A DNA stretch of 19,084 nucleotides from JANMDR01 sp043760555 (GTDB lineage: Bacteria; Pseudomonadota; Gammaproteobacteria; Burkholderiales; Usitatibacteraceae). The notes beneath the pieces are model-generated. The model was not told the origin of the DNA and made no database searches. It was given only the letters and a program-made list of their open reading frames with translations. The stretch's first letter is position 1, and each line of letters begins with the position of its first letter. The DNA is taken from positions 1 through 19,084 of the forward strand of contig JAYUOW010000045.1 of assembly GCA_043760555.1 (NCBI GenBank), in the 5' to 3' direction. Of this stretch, positions 1-7,553 are shown in pieces. The position numbers and the translations under genes were made by a program.

Positions 1-102
1 AACTTATAGCGTTTGCATTTTTGCTTGAACGGCAGTTCTGTACCCACCAATTGCATAAGCTATACTTTCTTTCACCCAAATTAACATCACTTCCACGTAA
101 CC

Positions 103-873
103 ATGCAAACCGAACTCGAATCCAATTCTACTCCCGCCCTAGAAATCAAAGGCCTCATCAAAAATTTCGGCGGTAAAACTGCGGTGGACAACCTTGATCT
201 ATCTATTCCGCAGGGCGAATTTCATGCGCTGCTGGGACCCAACGGCGCAGGTAAAACGACTACCTTGCGCATCGTGGCGGGTTTACTCAAAGCCGATATG
301 GGAAGTACCGCCATCATGGGTCACAACATTGCGACCGCACCGCTTGAAGCTAAGAAAGTACTGGCGTTTTTACCCGATGATCCTTTGCTTTACGGCAAAT
401 TAAAACCGCTGGAATATTTAGAATTTGTCGCGGGGCTTTGGCGGATTGATGGCGATGTGGCGGCACCGCGCGCGGAAGACTTACTGAAGTGGCTTGATTT
501 ATGGGGCAACTCCAACGAGTTGATTGAAGGCTTTTCACGCGGCATGCGGCAAAAGTTGGCGTTGGCAGGTGCCTTGATTCACGATCCGCAAGTGCTGATT
601 CTGGATGAACCGTTGACTGGCTTAGATGCAGCAGCCGCACGCCAAGTAAAAGACATTTTGCTAGAGCGGGTTAGGCGCGGCAACACGATTGTGCTGACCA
701 CGCATATTTTAGAAATGGCGGAGCGATTGGCTGAGCGCATCAGCATTATTCAGAAGGGTAAAATTATTGCGCAAGGTAGCCTTGACGAATTACGGGATTT
801 AGCAAAATCGGCCGATGGCGCAAACGCCACGCTTGAAGATGTGTTTTTAGGCCTAACGTCGGGCACCACATAA
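103..873 (+). CDS. ABC transporter ATP-binding protein
   Basis: This is the nucleotide-binding subunit of an ABC transporter; it hydrolyses ATP on the cytoplasmic face to drive its membrane partner. Visible motifs are Walker A GPNGAGKTT (residues 45-53), signature-like FSRGMRQ (144-150), Walker B LILDEP (165-170), D-loop GLD and the switch histidine in TTH (201). The Q-loop region reads LPDDP, without the canonical Gln, as in many ABC-2/EcsA-like ATPases. The 256-residue length is normal. The stop codon overlaps the start of the next gene (TAATG), so the two are translationally coupled. No good Shine-Dalgarno precedes the ATG. A TATACT at 61-66 could be a -10 element, but no convincing -35 accompanies it. 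The substrate is unknown. Confidence 0.93.
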   Translation: MQTELESNSTPALEIKGLIKNFGGKTAVDNLDLSIPQGEFHALLGPNGAGKTTTLRIVAGLLKADMGSTAIMGHNIATAPLEAKKVLAFLPDDPLLYGKLKPLEYLEFVAGLWRIDGDVAAPRAEDLLKWLDLWGNSNELIEGFSRGMRQKLALAGALIHDPQVLILDEPLTGLDAAAARQVKDILLERVRRGNTIVLTTHILEMAERLAERISIIQKGKIIAQGSLDELRDLAKSADGANATLEDVFLGLTSGTT

Positions 874-2414
874 TGCTGCGTTTAAAACCTGCTTCTTGGC
901 CGTGGCTATTGCGCCATGAGATTCGACTGCAATGGCGCAATGTAGGCGGCGCGCGGCTGTGGTTGGTGGCGCTGTTTGGGGGCCTTGTGTATGCGTGTTT
1001 GCATTTGGCCGCTTGGGCAATATTGCGCGGCATGAATATGGTGACGCCACCGCCATTAGCCGTCGCCATTGGCGGCGCGATCACTTGGTTTGTGCTGACG
1101 CTGATGTTATCGCAGGCCATTATGCTGTCGGTGACCGCGCTCTTTGATCGGGGTGATTTAGATTTATTGCTATCGTCGCCACTATCGCCACGTACCGTGT
1201 TCACCGTGCGCGGTCTAGGCATTGCCGTTGGTTGCATCATGCTTTATGCGGTGTTGCTCACGCCCTTCGCCCACGTGGGCGCGCTGTTGGGCAAGGTCAA
1301 CTTATTGGCTATTTATCCAGCCATTATTTCGATGGGGCTATTGGTAACAGCCATGGGCCTTTTAACCACCCTCACCCTCGTGCGGGTATTGGGCGCACGC
1401 CGTGCACGGGTGGCCGCACAGCTTTTGGGCGCGCTAGTAGGGGCAGTGGTGTTCATCGGATCGCAAGCGCAAAACATGTTCGGTCGCGACACGCGCGCCC
1501 AGATTGGAACATGGTTAAAACAAGCCGCCGAACCAGACGGCGTATTGGCACCAGAGAGCTTATTGTGGTTTCCGTTTCGGGCATTTTTAGGTGATGCTGT
1601 TTCGTTGCTAAGCTTTGTATTTATTGGCCTTGGCGCGTTTCTGCTCGTGACTAATTTAGCTTACCAAAGGTTCTTGTCCGGCACCCAAGAATCAGTAACT
1701 GGCAGCGCCAACAAACCCAACGCGCCCATACGCACAGCAGCGGTGGAATTCAAAACTGGCAAAAATAGTTTTGCCCACGCAGTGCTTATAAAAGAATGGA
1801 AGCTACTTTGGCGCGACCCGCAATTACTGGCGCAAACCTTCCTGCAAATTCTTTATTTATTGCCACTGATGTTTGTGGTGTTTCGCAAAAACACTGATTT
1901 AGCGCTGATTGTACCGAGCGCCATATTTTTAGCGTCTAGCCTTGCTGGCAGCCTCGCGTGGATTACTGTAGCGGCCGAAGACGCGCCCGAACTCATCGGC
2001 ACAGCACCGGTAAATATCACCCGCGTCCGTTGGCTAAAAGCACTTGCTGCGCTGATCCCAGTGTGGGTTTTAGTCTCGCCCATTTTTATTTTTTTATGCA
2101 CTATAAATTTAAGCTGGGCACTGATATTTCTATTGTGCTTAACGGCCAGCACGGCCGGTTCTTGCATGGGCCAAATTTTCTATCCACGCCCCGGCGATAG
2201 AAAAAATATGAAGCAGCGCGCTAAAGGCAATGTGCTCATCAATATGCTGGAAGCCTTTAGTGCCGCAGGCTGGGGCGGTGTGGCGTATTGCTTGATGATA
2301 TTGCCCTCCCCTTGGGCATGGTTTGGTTTGCTAGCGCTGGCCGTGGCATTGAGCGGGCCAGCAACTACTTGGGTGCTAGGCAAGGCGCGACGAGAAGGCG
2401 ATGCGGTGATTTAA
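873..2414 (+). CDS. ABC transporter membrane protein (ABC-2-like permease)
   Basis: This 513-residue, very hydrophobic protein is the likely membrane partner of the preceding ATPase. About ten to twelve transmembrane segments can be picked out, for example near residues 29-51, 60-88, 114-139, 147-170 and 182-197, with more after a hydrophilic stretch around 275-310. The central basic/aromatic segment around KEWKLLWRDPQLL resembles the re-entry into the second membrane half of ABC-2 and EcsB-type permeases. Family membership is inferred from topology and neighbour; there is no diagnostic substrate motif. The gene overlaps the ATPase stop by one base and ends just before palindromic repeat copy 1, which separates it from the convergent SPOR gene. 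Confidence 0.85.
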   Translation: MLRLKPASWPWLLRHEIRLQWRNVGGARLWLVALFGGLVYACLHLAAWAILRGMNMVTPPPLAVAIGGAITWFVLTLMLSQAIMLSVTALFDRGDLDLLLSSPLSPRTVFTVRGLGIAVGCIMLYAVLLTPFAHVGALLGKVNLLAIYPAIISMGLLVTAMGLLTTLTLVRVLGARRARVAAQLLGALVGAVVFIGSQAQNMFGRDTRAQIGTWLKQAAEPDGVLAPESLLWFPFRAFLGDAVSLLSFVFIGLGAFLLVTNLAYQRFLSGTQESVTGSANKPNAPIRTAAVEFKTGKNSFAHAVLIKEWKLLWRDPQLLAQTFLQILYLLPLMFVVFRKNTDLALIVPSAIFLASSLAGSLAWITVAAEDAPELIGTAPVNITRVRWLKALAALIPVWVLVSPIFIFLCTINLSWALIFLLCLTASTAGSCMGQIFYPRPGDRKNMKQRAKGNVLINMLEAFSAAGWGGVAYCLMILPSPWAWFGLLALAVALSGPATTWVLGKARREGDAVI

Positions 2415-2425
2415 ACCTAGAAACG

Positions 2426-2485
2426 GCTGAAGACGCCCTACGACCCGAACGTAGCCCCCTTACGGGGTAATAGGGCGTCTTCAAG
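2426..2485. repeat. Palindromic repeat, copy 1 (long nested hairpin)
   Basis: Arms TGAAGACGCCCTA (2428-2440) and TAGGGCGTCTTCA (2471-2483) are perfect inverted repeats of 13 bases around a 30-base loop. The loop holds a smaller GC stem (CCCC around 2455-2458 with GGGG at 2464-2467). The arms match the other copies in this window, but the loop is much longer. It lies between two convergent genes and could act as a terminator or mRNA 3' stabiliser for both. There is no T-tract, so that role is inference. Confidence 0.8.
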
Positions 2486-2495
2486 CACTCGCCTG

Positions 2496-3182
2496 CTACT
2501 TTGCAGGGGCCACCACTGCTGCAACCGCTTGTGGGTTAGCTGCACACGCCACCGCTTTGATGCTGCTGGCTTCGTAATCACGCTGCATTAGCGTTAACTT
2601 GGCGACTAGATTAGTGTCGGGGTCTTTCAGGCTAAAAATGGTTTCTTTAACTGCGACATTGCGCGGCGATATTTGTACGTTTTTAGCGCCTTTGCTGGCA
2701 GCATCGGCCTGTACTTTTTTAGCGGCTTCTTCAGTGGAATATAGACCCAATGAGATGCCGTTATCTGGCGTGATCGACACGTCTTTTAAACCTTGTTTTT
2801 TTAGGTTGGCTAGCGTTGTGTCTGCTGCTTTGCGATTGGCTGCCGGGGCGATAACGAGGGCAAAACGGGTGGGCTCTTCGACGTTGCGACTGCTTAGGCG
2901 ATCACCTAACGCTAACTCCGCAAACACGCGTTGCGCGCGCTGCGCGTCTGCGGGTTTCACAGAAAAATCAATGCAAGCCGAACCGACTAAGCTTTCCGCT
3001 AATTTACGTGCGGCTTGCTGTTCTACTTGGGCTTTTTGCGGGTCGAGCACGGAGACGAGTTTTAAACCACTTGGGTTTACTTCTATCGGCGGTGGGACTG
3101 CGGTTTTACCCATTTGCAAATAGATAAAGACGCCCATCCCAGCGTTGGCAAGTAGCAGCAATAAAAAAAGGAAACGCATCAT
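2496..3182 (-). CDS. SPOR-domain membrane protein
   Basis: This 228-residue protein has a single N-terminal membrane anchor (about residues 3-23, rich in Leu and Phe) followed by a periplasmic region. A SPOR-like beta-alpha-beta pattern spans about 105-175, from the RFALVIAPAANRKAA segment to KGAKNVQISPRN. SPOR domains bind glycan strands lacking stem peptides, often at division sites. Here binding is inferred from the fold only. The gene lies 30 bases after coaX on the same strand, so it is probably the last gene of the birA-coaX operon, an arrangement common in betaproteobacteria. No strong Shine-Dalgarno is visible before the double ATG (3182 or 3179). Confidence 0.75.
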   Translation of the reverse strand: MMRFLFLLLLLANAGMGVFIYLQMGKTAVPPPIEVNPSGLKLVSVLDPQKAQVEQQAARKLAESLVGSACIDFSVKPADAQRAQRVFAELALGDRLSSRNVEEPTRFALVIAPAANRKAADTTLANLKKQGLKDVSITPDNGISLGLYSTEEAAKKVQADAASKGAKNVQISPRNVAVKETIFSLKDPDTNLVAKLTLMQRDYEASSIKAVACAANPQAVAAVVAPAK

Positions 3183-3212
3183 GAAAATAGTTTTAAAAGT
3201 AAGTGAGTAATT

Positions 3213-4073
3213 TTACACGGTAGGCGCAATGGTCGCCGCCGCGAGATAAAACAGCCCCTCCAGCACCAAATTAGGTTGCAGCACGATCGTCGGTGGCGTG
3301 ACACTAGAATTGCCGCCAAATGCGGCTGCTATCGCCGCCTCAAGGTGCGGCAGCATGGCCGTGGCGGCGCCACCAGCAATGACGATGCGCGCCACGCTTT
3401 CATGCGTGGTGCGCAGGGCACGCGCGTGCGCTAGCGCCTGCATCACCACCGCACCCACGCAGGCCTGCATCGCACCGTTGGCGATGGCTGCTGCCGTATG
3501 GGTGGGGAAGTCGCAAACACGGGCATCTTCATCGATTACGCGCGGTAGCTGCGCGGTGCGTTGATGCAGCGCGTCTTGCATGGTGCGCACGCCAGGCACG
3601 ATAACGCCGCCTAAAAACTGACCCGTTTGTGTAAGCGCATCAATGGTCAATGCGGTGCCCGCCATGACAACCAATTGATTTTCAGGTTGCTGGTGTGCCG
3701 CGATAAGCGCTGCAAAACGGTCTACACCTAGCGTTTGCGGTTGCGCGTAGCCATTGCGCACGCCACACGCTTGAGCCTGCGATTCGACAAAATGTAGCGT
3801 TGCTGCGTGCGTGCTAAAGGCGCATTTGAACGCACCCGCCACGGCATTACCGGCGACGTTTGCGATCATTACCTTCAATGCTTTCGACTGATTAGCAGCG
3901 TTCGCAAAACTCATCACGGTGGCCACTAACAACGATAGCTGTTCGCTAATTTTAGCGGTCGCAAATGTGCCGCTCTGCATTATTTGCGGTGCCGCAGGAT
4001 GGATATCGTCGGCAAACAGCGCCCACTTAATGTTGGTGTTGCCACAATCAATGGTTAGTAGTTGTTTTTTCAT
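3213..4073 (-). CDS. coaX: Type III pantothenate kinase (CoaX)
   Basis: CoaX phosphorylates pantothenate with ATP, the first step of coenzyme A synthesis, in the cytoplasm. The ASKHA-fold motifs are present: IDCGNTNIKWALF near residues 8-20 (phosphate-1 loop), LGVDRFAAL near 115-123 (the GxDR pantothenate motif), AGTALTID (138-145) and GGVIVPG (155-161). The length of 286 residues is slightly above the usual 250-260. The ATG overlaps the birA stop by four bases (ATGA on the minus strand), which indicates translational coupling. In Bordetella the homologue is the Bvg accessory factor (Baf), so that name may also be applied to it. Confidence 0.94.
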   Translation of the reverse strand: MKKQLLTIDCGNTNIKWALFADDIHPAAPQIMQSGTFATAKISEQLSLLVATVMSFANAANQSKALKVMIANVAGNAVAGAFKCAFSTHAATLHFVESQAQACGVRNGYAQPQTLGVDRFAALIAAHQQPENQLVVMAGTALTIDALTQTGQFLGGVIVPGVRTMQDALHQRTAQLPRVIDEDARVCDFPTHTAAAIANGAMQACVGAVVMQALAHARALRTTHESVARIVIAGGAATAMLPHLEAAIAAAFGGNSSVTPPTIVLQPNLVLEGLFYLAAATIAPTV

Positions 4074-5038
4074 TGTGTTTGTCTTAAAGAAACTTCGCCC
4101 GAATACAACACTTCGCGCCGACTGCCTACCTGCAAAATAAGTGCGCCATCGTCGGCGATATCCACCACCACGCCATCAAGCTTGCGGCCATCACCAAAGC
4201 TTGCCGTAACAGGTTTACACGCGTATGCATGATGCGTAAGCCAAGCTGCCTTCAAGGGCGCGAAACCATGAACATTAAACGTAGTCAGCCGTGTGAAAAG
4301 ATGCCTGAAGATGCCCGATAATAGGGCATCTCTGGGCATTGCTTTGGGCGCGTTTGAAGCGTAATCGCACACCGGCTGATCGATCATTTTTTTATGTTCT
4401 GGATGCAAGCGATAGTTAACGCCGATGCCGATCACCAAGCTTGCGGGCTCGAATACATCGCCTTGGGTTTCGATTAAAATGCCCGCGCATTTTTTACCGT
4501 CCACCAGAATGTCGTTTGGCCATTTAAGTTGCGCGCCCTGCAATCCGGCTTCAATCAGCGCCTCAACTAACGCCAACCCCACCGCCAATGAAGCCCCGCC
4601 AAGCTGGCCGGCTGGCTTATCAAACTGCCAACGCAAAGAGAACGTCAGTGAGCCGCCCAAACTTGCTTGCCACGCACGGCCACGCCGCCCGCGACCTGCA
4701 GATTGTGATTCTGCAATCAACACTAACACTTTGCCATCAGCATCGCGAGCCCGCAGCAACGCGGTATTGGTTGAAGCAATTTCATCGACCACTTCAATCG
4801 CAAAATGCTGGCTTAATTCACCTAATTGCGCAGCAATATATTGCGCGTCTAGCTTTATAAACGGCACCGCTAATTTGTAGCCGCGTCCCGGGATAGAAAA
4901 TATTTCTAAGCCCTGCGCATTGAGCGCACTCACCGCTTGGCTGATGGCGTTAGGCGTGATCGCCAACGCTTGGCTCAGCGCGCGACCCGAGATAAATTTT
5001 TCATGGCTCAGTGCCGCCAGCAGTGCAAAATCCGTCAT
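4070..5038 (-). CDS. birA: Biotin-[acetyl-CoA-carboxylase] ligase / BirA repressor
   Basis: BirA activates biotin with ATP and transfers it to the biotin carboxyl carrier protein. Versions with an N-terminal helix-turn-helix also repress biotin genes. Here a winged-HTH region covers about residues 5-55 (ITPNAISQAVSALNAQG). The catalytic domain carries GRGRRGRAW (115-123), KWPNDIL (172-178), GKKCAGILIE (181-190) and GIGVNY (204-209), followed by a small C-terminal domain. It starts three bases after the HAD stop and overlaps coaX by four bases. Unusually, residues 234-246 (MPRDALLSGIFRH) are encoded by a near-perfect copy of the window's palindromic repeat (4302-4338). The reading frame stays open and the region still resembles BirA homologues, so function is probably kept. 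Confidence 0.94.
   Translation of the reverse strand: MTDFALLAALSHEKFISGRALSQALAITPNAISQAVSALNAQGLEIFSIPGRGYKLAVPFIKLDAQYIAAQLGELSQHFAIEVVDEIASTNTALLRARDADGKVLVLIAESQSAGRGRRGRAWQASLGGSLTFSLRWQFDKPAGQLGGASLAVGLALVEALIEAGLQGAQLKWPNDILVDGKKCAGILIETQGDVFEPASLVIGIGVNYRLHPEHKKMIDQPVCDYASNAPKAMPRDALLSGIFRHLFTRLTTFNVHGFAPLKAAWLTHHAYACKPVTASFGDGRKLDGVVVDIADDGALILQVGSRREVLYSGEVSLRQTQ
4302..4338. repeat. Palindromic repeat, copy 2, inside birA
   Basis: The left arm TGCCTGAAGATGCCC (4302-4316) is identical to the family consensus in all 15 bases. The right arm GGGCATCTCTGGGCA (4324-4338) matches 12 of 15. The loop is GATAATA. It is wholly within the birA coding sequence, contributes 12-13 codons in frame, and is the only genic copy in the window. 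Confidence 0.75.
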
Positions 5039-5041
5039 TAC

Positions 5042-5920
5042 TTAACCTACGCCATGCTCGGCTTGGCAAGCCGCCACCTCGGCTGCGTAGGCGATTTCGG
5101 CGATCACAGAATCAAGCAGCAGCTTGCAGCGTTTACTGAGCTTGCTGCCATCGCGGTAATCAGCAGGTGCAATAAAATCGACTCGATTTGCTGTAAGCAA
5201 CTTAGCGCAAATTTCTTTGCCGTGCGCAGCTTTTGGGTTAAACACCGCCAAGGTATGGCCGCCACTTTTTTTAGTCAGCGCCATCGACGGCACATCGGTC
5301 ATGCCGTCGCCAATATAAATGATGTTGCTAAATGGAATTGGCCGCTCGCTCTCAGGCATGTGATCATTGATCGATTCATTCATGGTTTCGCGGCCCTTAT
5401 TGATGCGAAACAAGAACTGGGTTTTGGACGTATCTGTTATGAGCACTTTTGGAAAAGTAGCGATGCCGTATTGGTTAAAATGATATTCCGATGCGTACAC
5501 CTGCTTAAAATGTTTGCGGATTGACGCACCTTCTAAAATTTCTTTTTGACCTGCTGAAATTATGTAGTGCTGCACCAACACCGCGCCCTGACCGCGGGCG
5601 GCGACGTAATCGTTAATACGCGGGAACCAATCTTCAACGCCCGGAAAATACTGAATTTTCTCGGCCATTACTGCAAAATCTTCCTTGGTGATGCGAATTT
5701 TATCGTTTTTATATAACGCTTCCATCATCAAGCGCATATAGACCAACATGCTGTCCGAGCCCGTTTCACGGGCTTCTTCGTGCACACGCTGCCAAAACGC
5801 AGCTGGCTCAATGCCTATTTTTGGCAGCACGGTATATTCCTGCATCGGCTGCGGTGACAACGTGCCGTCGAAGTCATACACAATGGCGATGGTGTTTTGA
5901 AAAAATGGTTTTTTAGCCAT
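5042..5920 (-). CDS. HAD-superfamily phosphatase
   Basis: This is a haloacid-dehalogenase-type hydrolase, probably a phosphomonoesterase of the phosphoserine-phosphatase-like group. Counting from the chosen ATG, motif I is DFDGTL (16-21; nucleophile Asp16, acid Asp18), motif II is the Ser in YIISAG (about 122), and motif IV is YIGDGMTDVPSM (202-213). The substrate is unknown. The open frame extends upstream to a GTG at 5977, but that would start four bases from the terminator stem at 5981-6012. The ATG at 5920 (292 residues) fits the family better; an ATG at 5932 is also possible. None of these starts has a strong Shine-Dalgarno. The stop lies three bases before birA, so it likely heads the birA-coaX-SPOR operon. 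Confidence 0.85.
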   Translation of the reverse strand: MAKKPFFQNTIAIVYDFDGTLSPQPMQEYTVLPKIGIEPAAFWQRVHEEARETGSDSMLVYMRLMMEALYKNDKIRITKEDFAVMAEKIQYFPGVEDWFPRINDYVAARGQGAVLVQHYIISAGQKEILEGASIRKHFKQVYASEYHFNQYGIATFPKVLITDTSKTQFLFRINKGRETMNESINDHMPESERPIPFSNIIYIGDGMTDVPSMALTKKSGGHTLAVFNPKAAHGKEICAKLLTANRVDFIAPADYRDGSKLSKRCKLLLDSVIAEIAYAAEVAACQAEHGVG

Positions 5921-5980
5921 GATGGGCAGCATTTGCAGTCGATAAAGATTGAACGATAACAGATGCAGGACGACCACACG

Positions 5981-6012
5981 AAAAAAAGGCCAACTTGCGC
6001 TGGCCTTTTTTT
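5981..6012. terminator. Intrinsic terminator after the Bug-type gene
   Basis: Perfect 12-base arms AAAAAAAGGCCA (5981-5992) and TGGCCTTTTTTT (6001-6012) flank an 8-base loop. On the minus strand it follows the Bug-type gene stop by about 20 bases and ends in seven Ts. It is symmetric and could work in both directions, but only the minus-strand gene reads into it. Confidence 0.9.
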
Positions 6013-6030
6013 AATCGCTAGCCGAATAAA

Positions 6031-7041
6031 TTAGTCAGCAAACACCGCTGCTTTTTTAATGATGGGTGCCCACTTAGCGACTTCTGCTTTTTGTAGCGTG
6101 CGCAGCGCCGCTGGCGTTTGCAGAGCGACCGGGTAGGCAGTGGTGCTAAGCTTTGCAAATTCAGCCAGCACGGCAGCATCCGTTAGCGCTACCTGCATGG
6201 CCGCGTTGAGGCGCTTTGCAGCCGCCGCTGGCGTGCCTTTTGGCACCCACATTCCTTGCCACACACTTAGCGTGGCTGACTTCAAGCCTGATTCTTCTAA
6301 CGTCGGCAAATCTGCCAACGCAGCCAATCTGTTTTTTGACGTCACCGCATACGCTTTAACAGCTTTCGATTTAATTTTATCCGTCGTATTCGTCGTTTGA
6401 TCGCACATAAAATCTACTCTACCCGCCAACAACGCGTCCATTGCAGGCTTAGTACCTTTGTGCGGAATAGTCAAAATATCGGCATTGATGGCATTGAGCA
6501 ACAACATGCCACATAGATGCGAAGCTGAACCCACGCCCGAGTGCGCATAACTCAATTTGTTTTTATTTTCTTTCGTGTAAGCTATAAAATCTTTAAGATT
6601 TTCCGCTTCCATCGTTGGCCGCGCAATCACCGACATTGGCACATCAGCGATAAGCCCAATTGGGTCTAAATCCGTTAGCGCGTTATAGCGCAAGCTGCGG
6701 TAAAGCGCTGGTGCCGTGGCAATACCGATATGCGTCACCAGTACGGTGTAACCATCCTTCGGTGCCAACACCACATTACCCACACCGGTTGTGCCACCGC
6801 CGCCGCCAACATTTTCAATATTGATTGGCTGGCCTAAATTTTTAGACATGACCGTTGCTAGCGTACGCGCCAATAAGTCTGTGGGGCCACCAGCATTGTA
6901 GGGTACTACGATGGTGATGGGCTTGGTTGGATAGCGCGCATCGGCCGCAAACACGTGCGTGCTGACAGCTGCCGTGGCGATTGCGGAAAGCGCAAACACC
7001 GACCGAGCGACCGCATATTTTGATTTTTTAAAAATATTCAT
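6031..7041 (-). CDS. Bug/TctC-family periplasmic substrate-binding protein
   Basis: This is a tripartite-tricarboxylate-transporter receptor of the large Bug family, which binds small carboxylates and related solutes in the periplasm. The chosen ATG at 7041 gives 336 residues. An AAAGG seven bases upstream supports it over an upstream in-frame start at 7071. A signal peptide is clear: KKSK basic start, hydrophobic core to about 30, and cleavage near VFA-ADARYP (31-34). The mature N terminus has the family hallmark YPTKPITIVVPYNAGGPTD (37-55). No TctA or TctB membrane genes are in the window, which is usual for orphan Bug proteins. It is divergent from the TonB receptor. The ligand cannot be predicted. 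Confidence 0.92.
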   Translation of the reverse strand: MNIFKKSKYAVARSVFALSAIATAAVSTHVFAADARYPTKPITIVVPYNAGGPTDLLARTLATVMSKNLGQPINIENVGGGGGTTGVGNVVLAPKDGYTVLVTHIGIATAPALYRSLRYNALTDLDPIGLIADVPMSVIARPTMEAENLKDFIAYTKENKNKLSYAHSGVGSASHLCGMLLLNAINADILTIPHKGTKPAMDALLAGRVDFMCDQTTNTTDKIKSKAVKAYAVTSKNRLAALADLPTLEESGLKSATLSVWQGMWVPKGTPAAAAKRLNAAMQVALTDAAVLAEFAKLSTTAYPVALQTPAALRTLQKAEVAKWAPIIKKAAVFAD

Positions 7042-7071
7042 TTGAATGCCTTTATAAAAAGTGAAAATCAA

Positions 7072-7553
7072 GGTGCTATTTTTGTTGTTTACCTCAGTGA
7101 TTGATTTACAACCACAGCGCGTTGCCTCGCGGCAGAACCAGCACTTCCCAATAATACATTTAAGGCACTAAAACAGCGAGCATCGGGAAACAACAATTGA
7201 AAACTGGCGACCTCCGCGCGACCGGTTGCGGTGCCACAGCGTGTTTTGTTAGGTTCGACTTTCAAACGGCGACCAAATCAACGAGAAACAATCGCGCCAC
7301 TAGCCAAAACTAACGGAATATTAGCCAAATAAGTCATTTTTGTGACAAGCCGTTGTAAGTTGCCCACAGTTTCGTAAAGCCACTTTGCTTTCACACTGTT
7401 GTCGCTTCGCGCCACGTGCAAAAAGCGCTAAACTGCGCCTATTGTGCGGTGCAGCATTGCCGCGTAATTTCGGTTTAAGTCCGTCTTAGTTGTGGTGTCG
7501 TTACCGCTTAAGCTAATCTCCCTTTTTCTTTATTGATACTTTAGGAGCAATAA
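7072..7553. other. Divergent intergenic region, no gene seen
   Basis: About 480 bases separate the Bug-type gene from the TonB receptor gene. No convincing coding sequence, RNA gene or riboswitch core was found in either strand. It must hold both divergent promoters, but no pair of -35/-10 hexamers stood out enough to call. The receptor's ribosome binding site AGGAG (7543-7547) is at its right edge, six bases from the ATG. Confidence 0.6.

Noticed and set aside
2599..3123. 174-codon + strand frame opposite the SPOR gene
   Set aside because: It is the complement of the SPOR-domain coding sequence; its Ser/Ala/Arg-rich translation has no domain.
4937..5524. 195-codon open frame on the + strand opposite the HAD and birA genes
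   Set aside because: It is antisense to well-supported genes, has no recognisable domain, and is explained by codon bias of the true minus-strand frames.
7072..7553. Possible riboswitch (cobalamin or similar) before the TonB receptor gene
   Set aside because: No conserved core such as a B12 box or a terminator/anti-terminator pair was visible.
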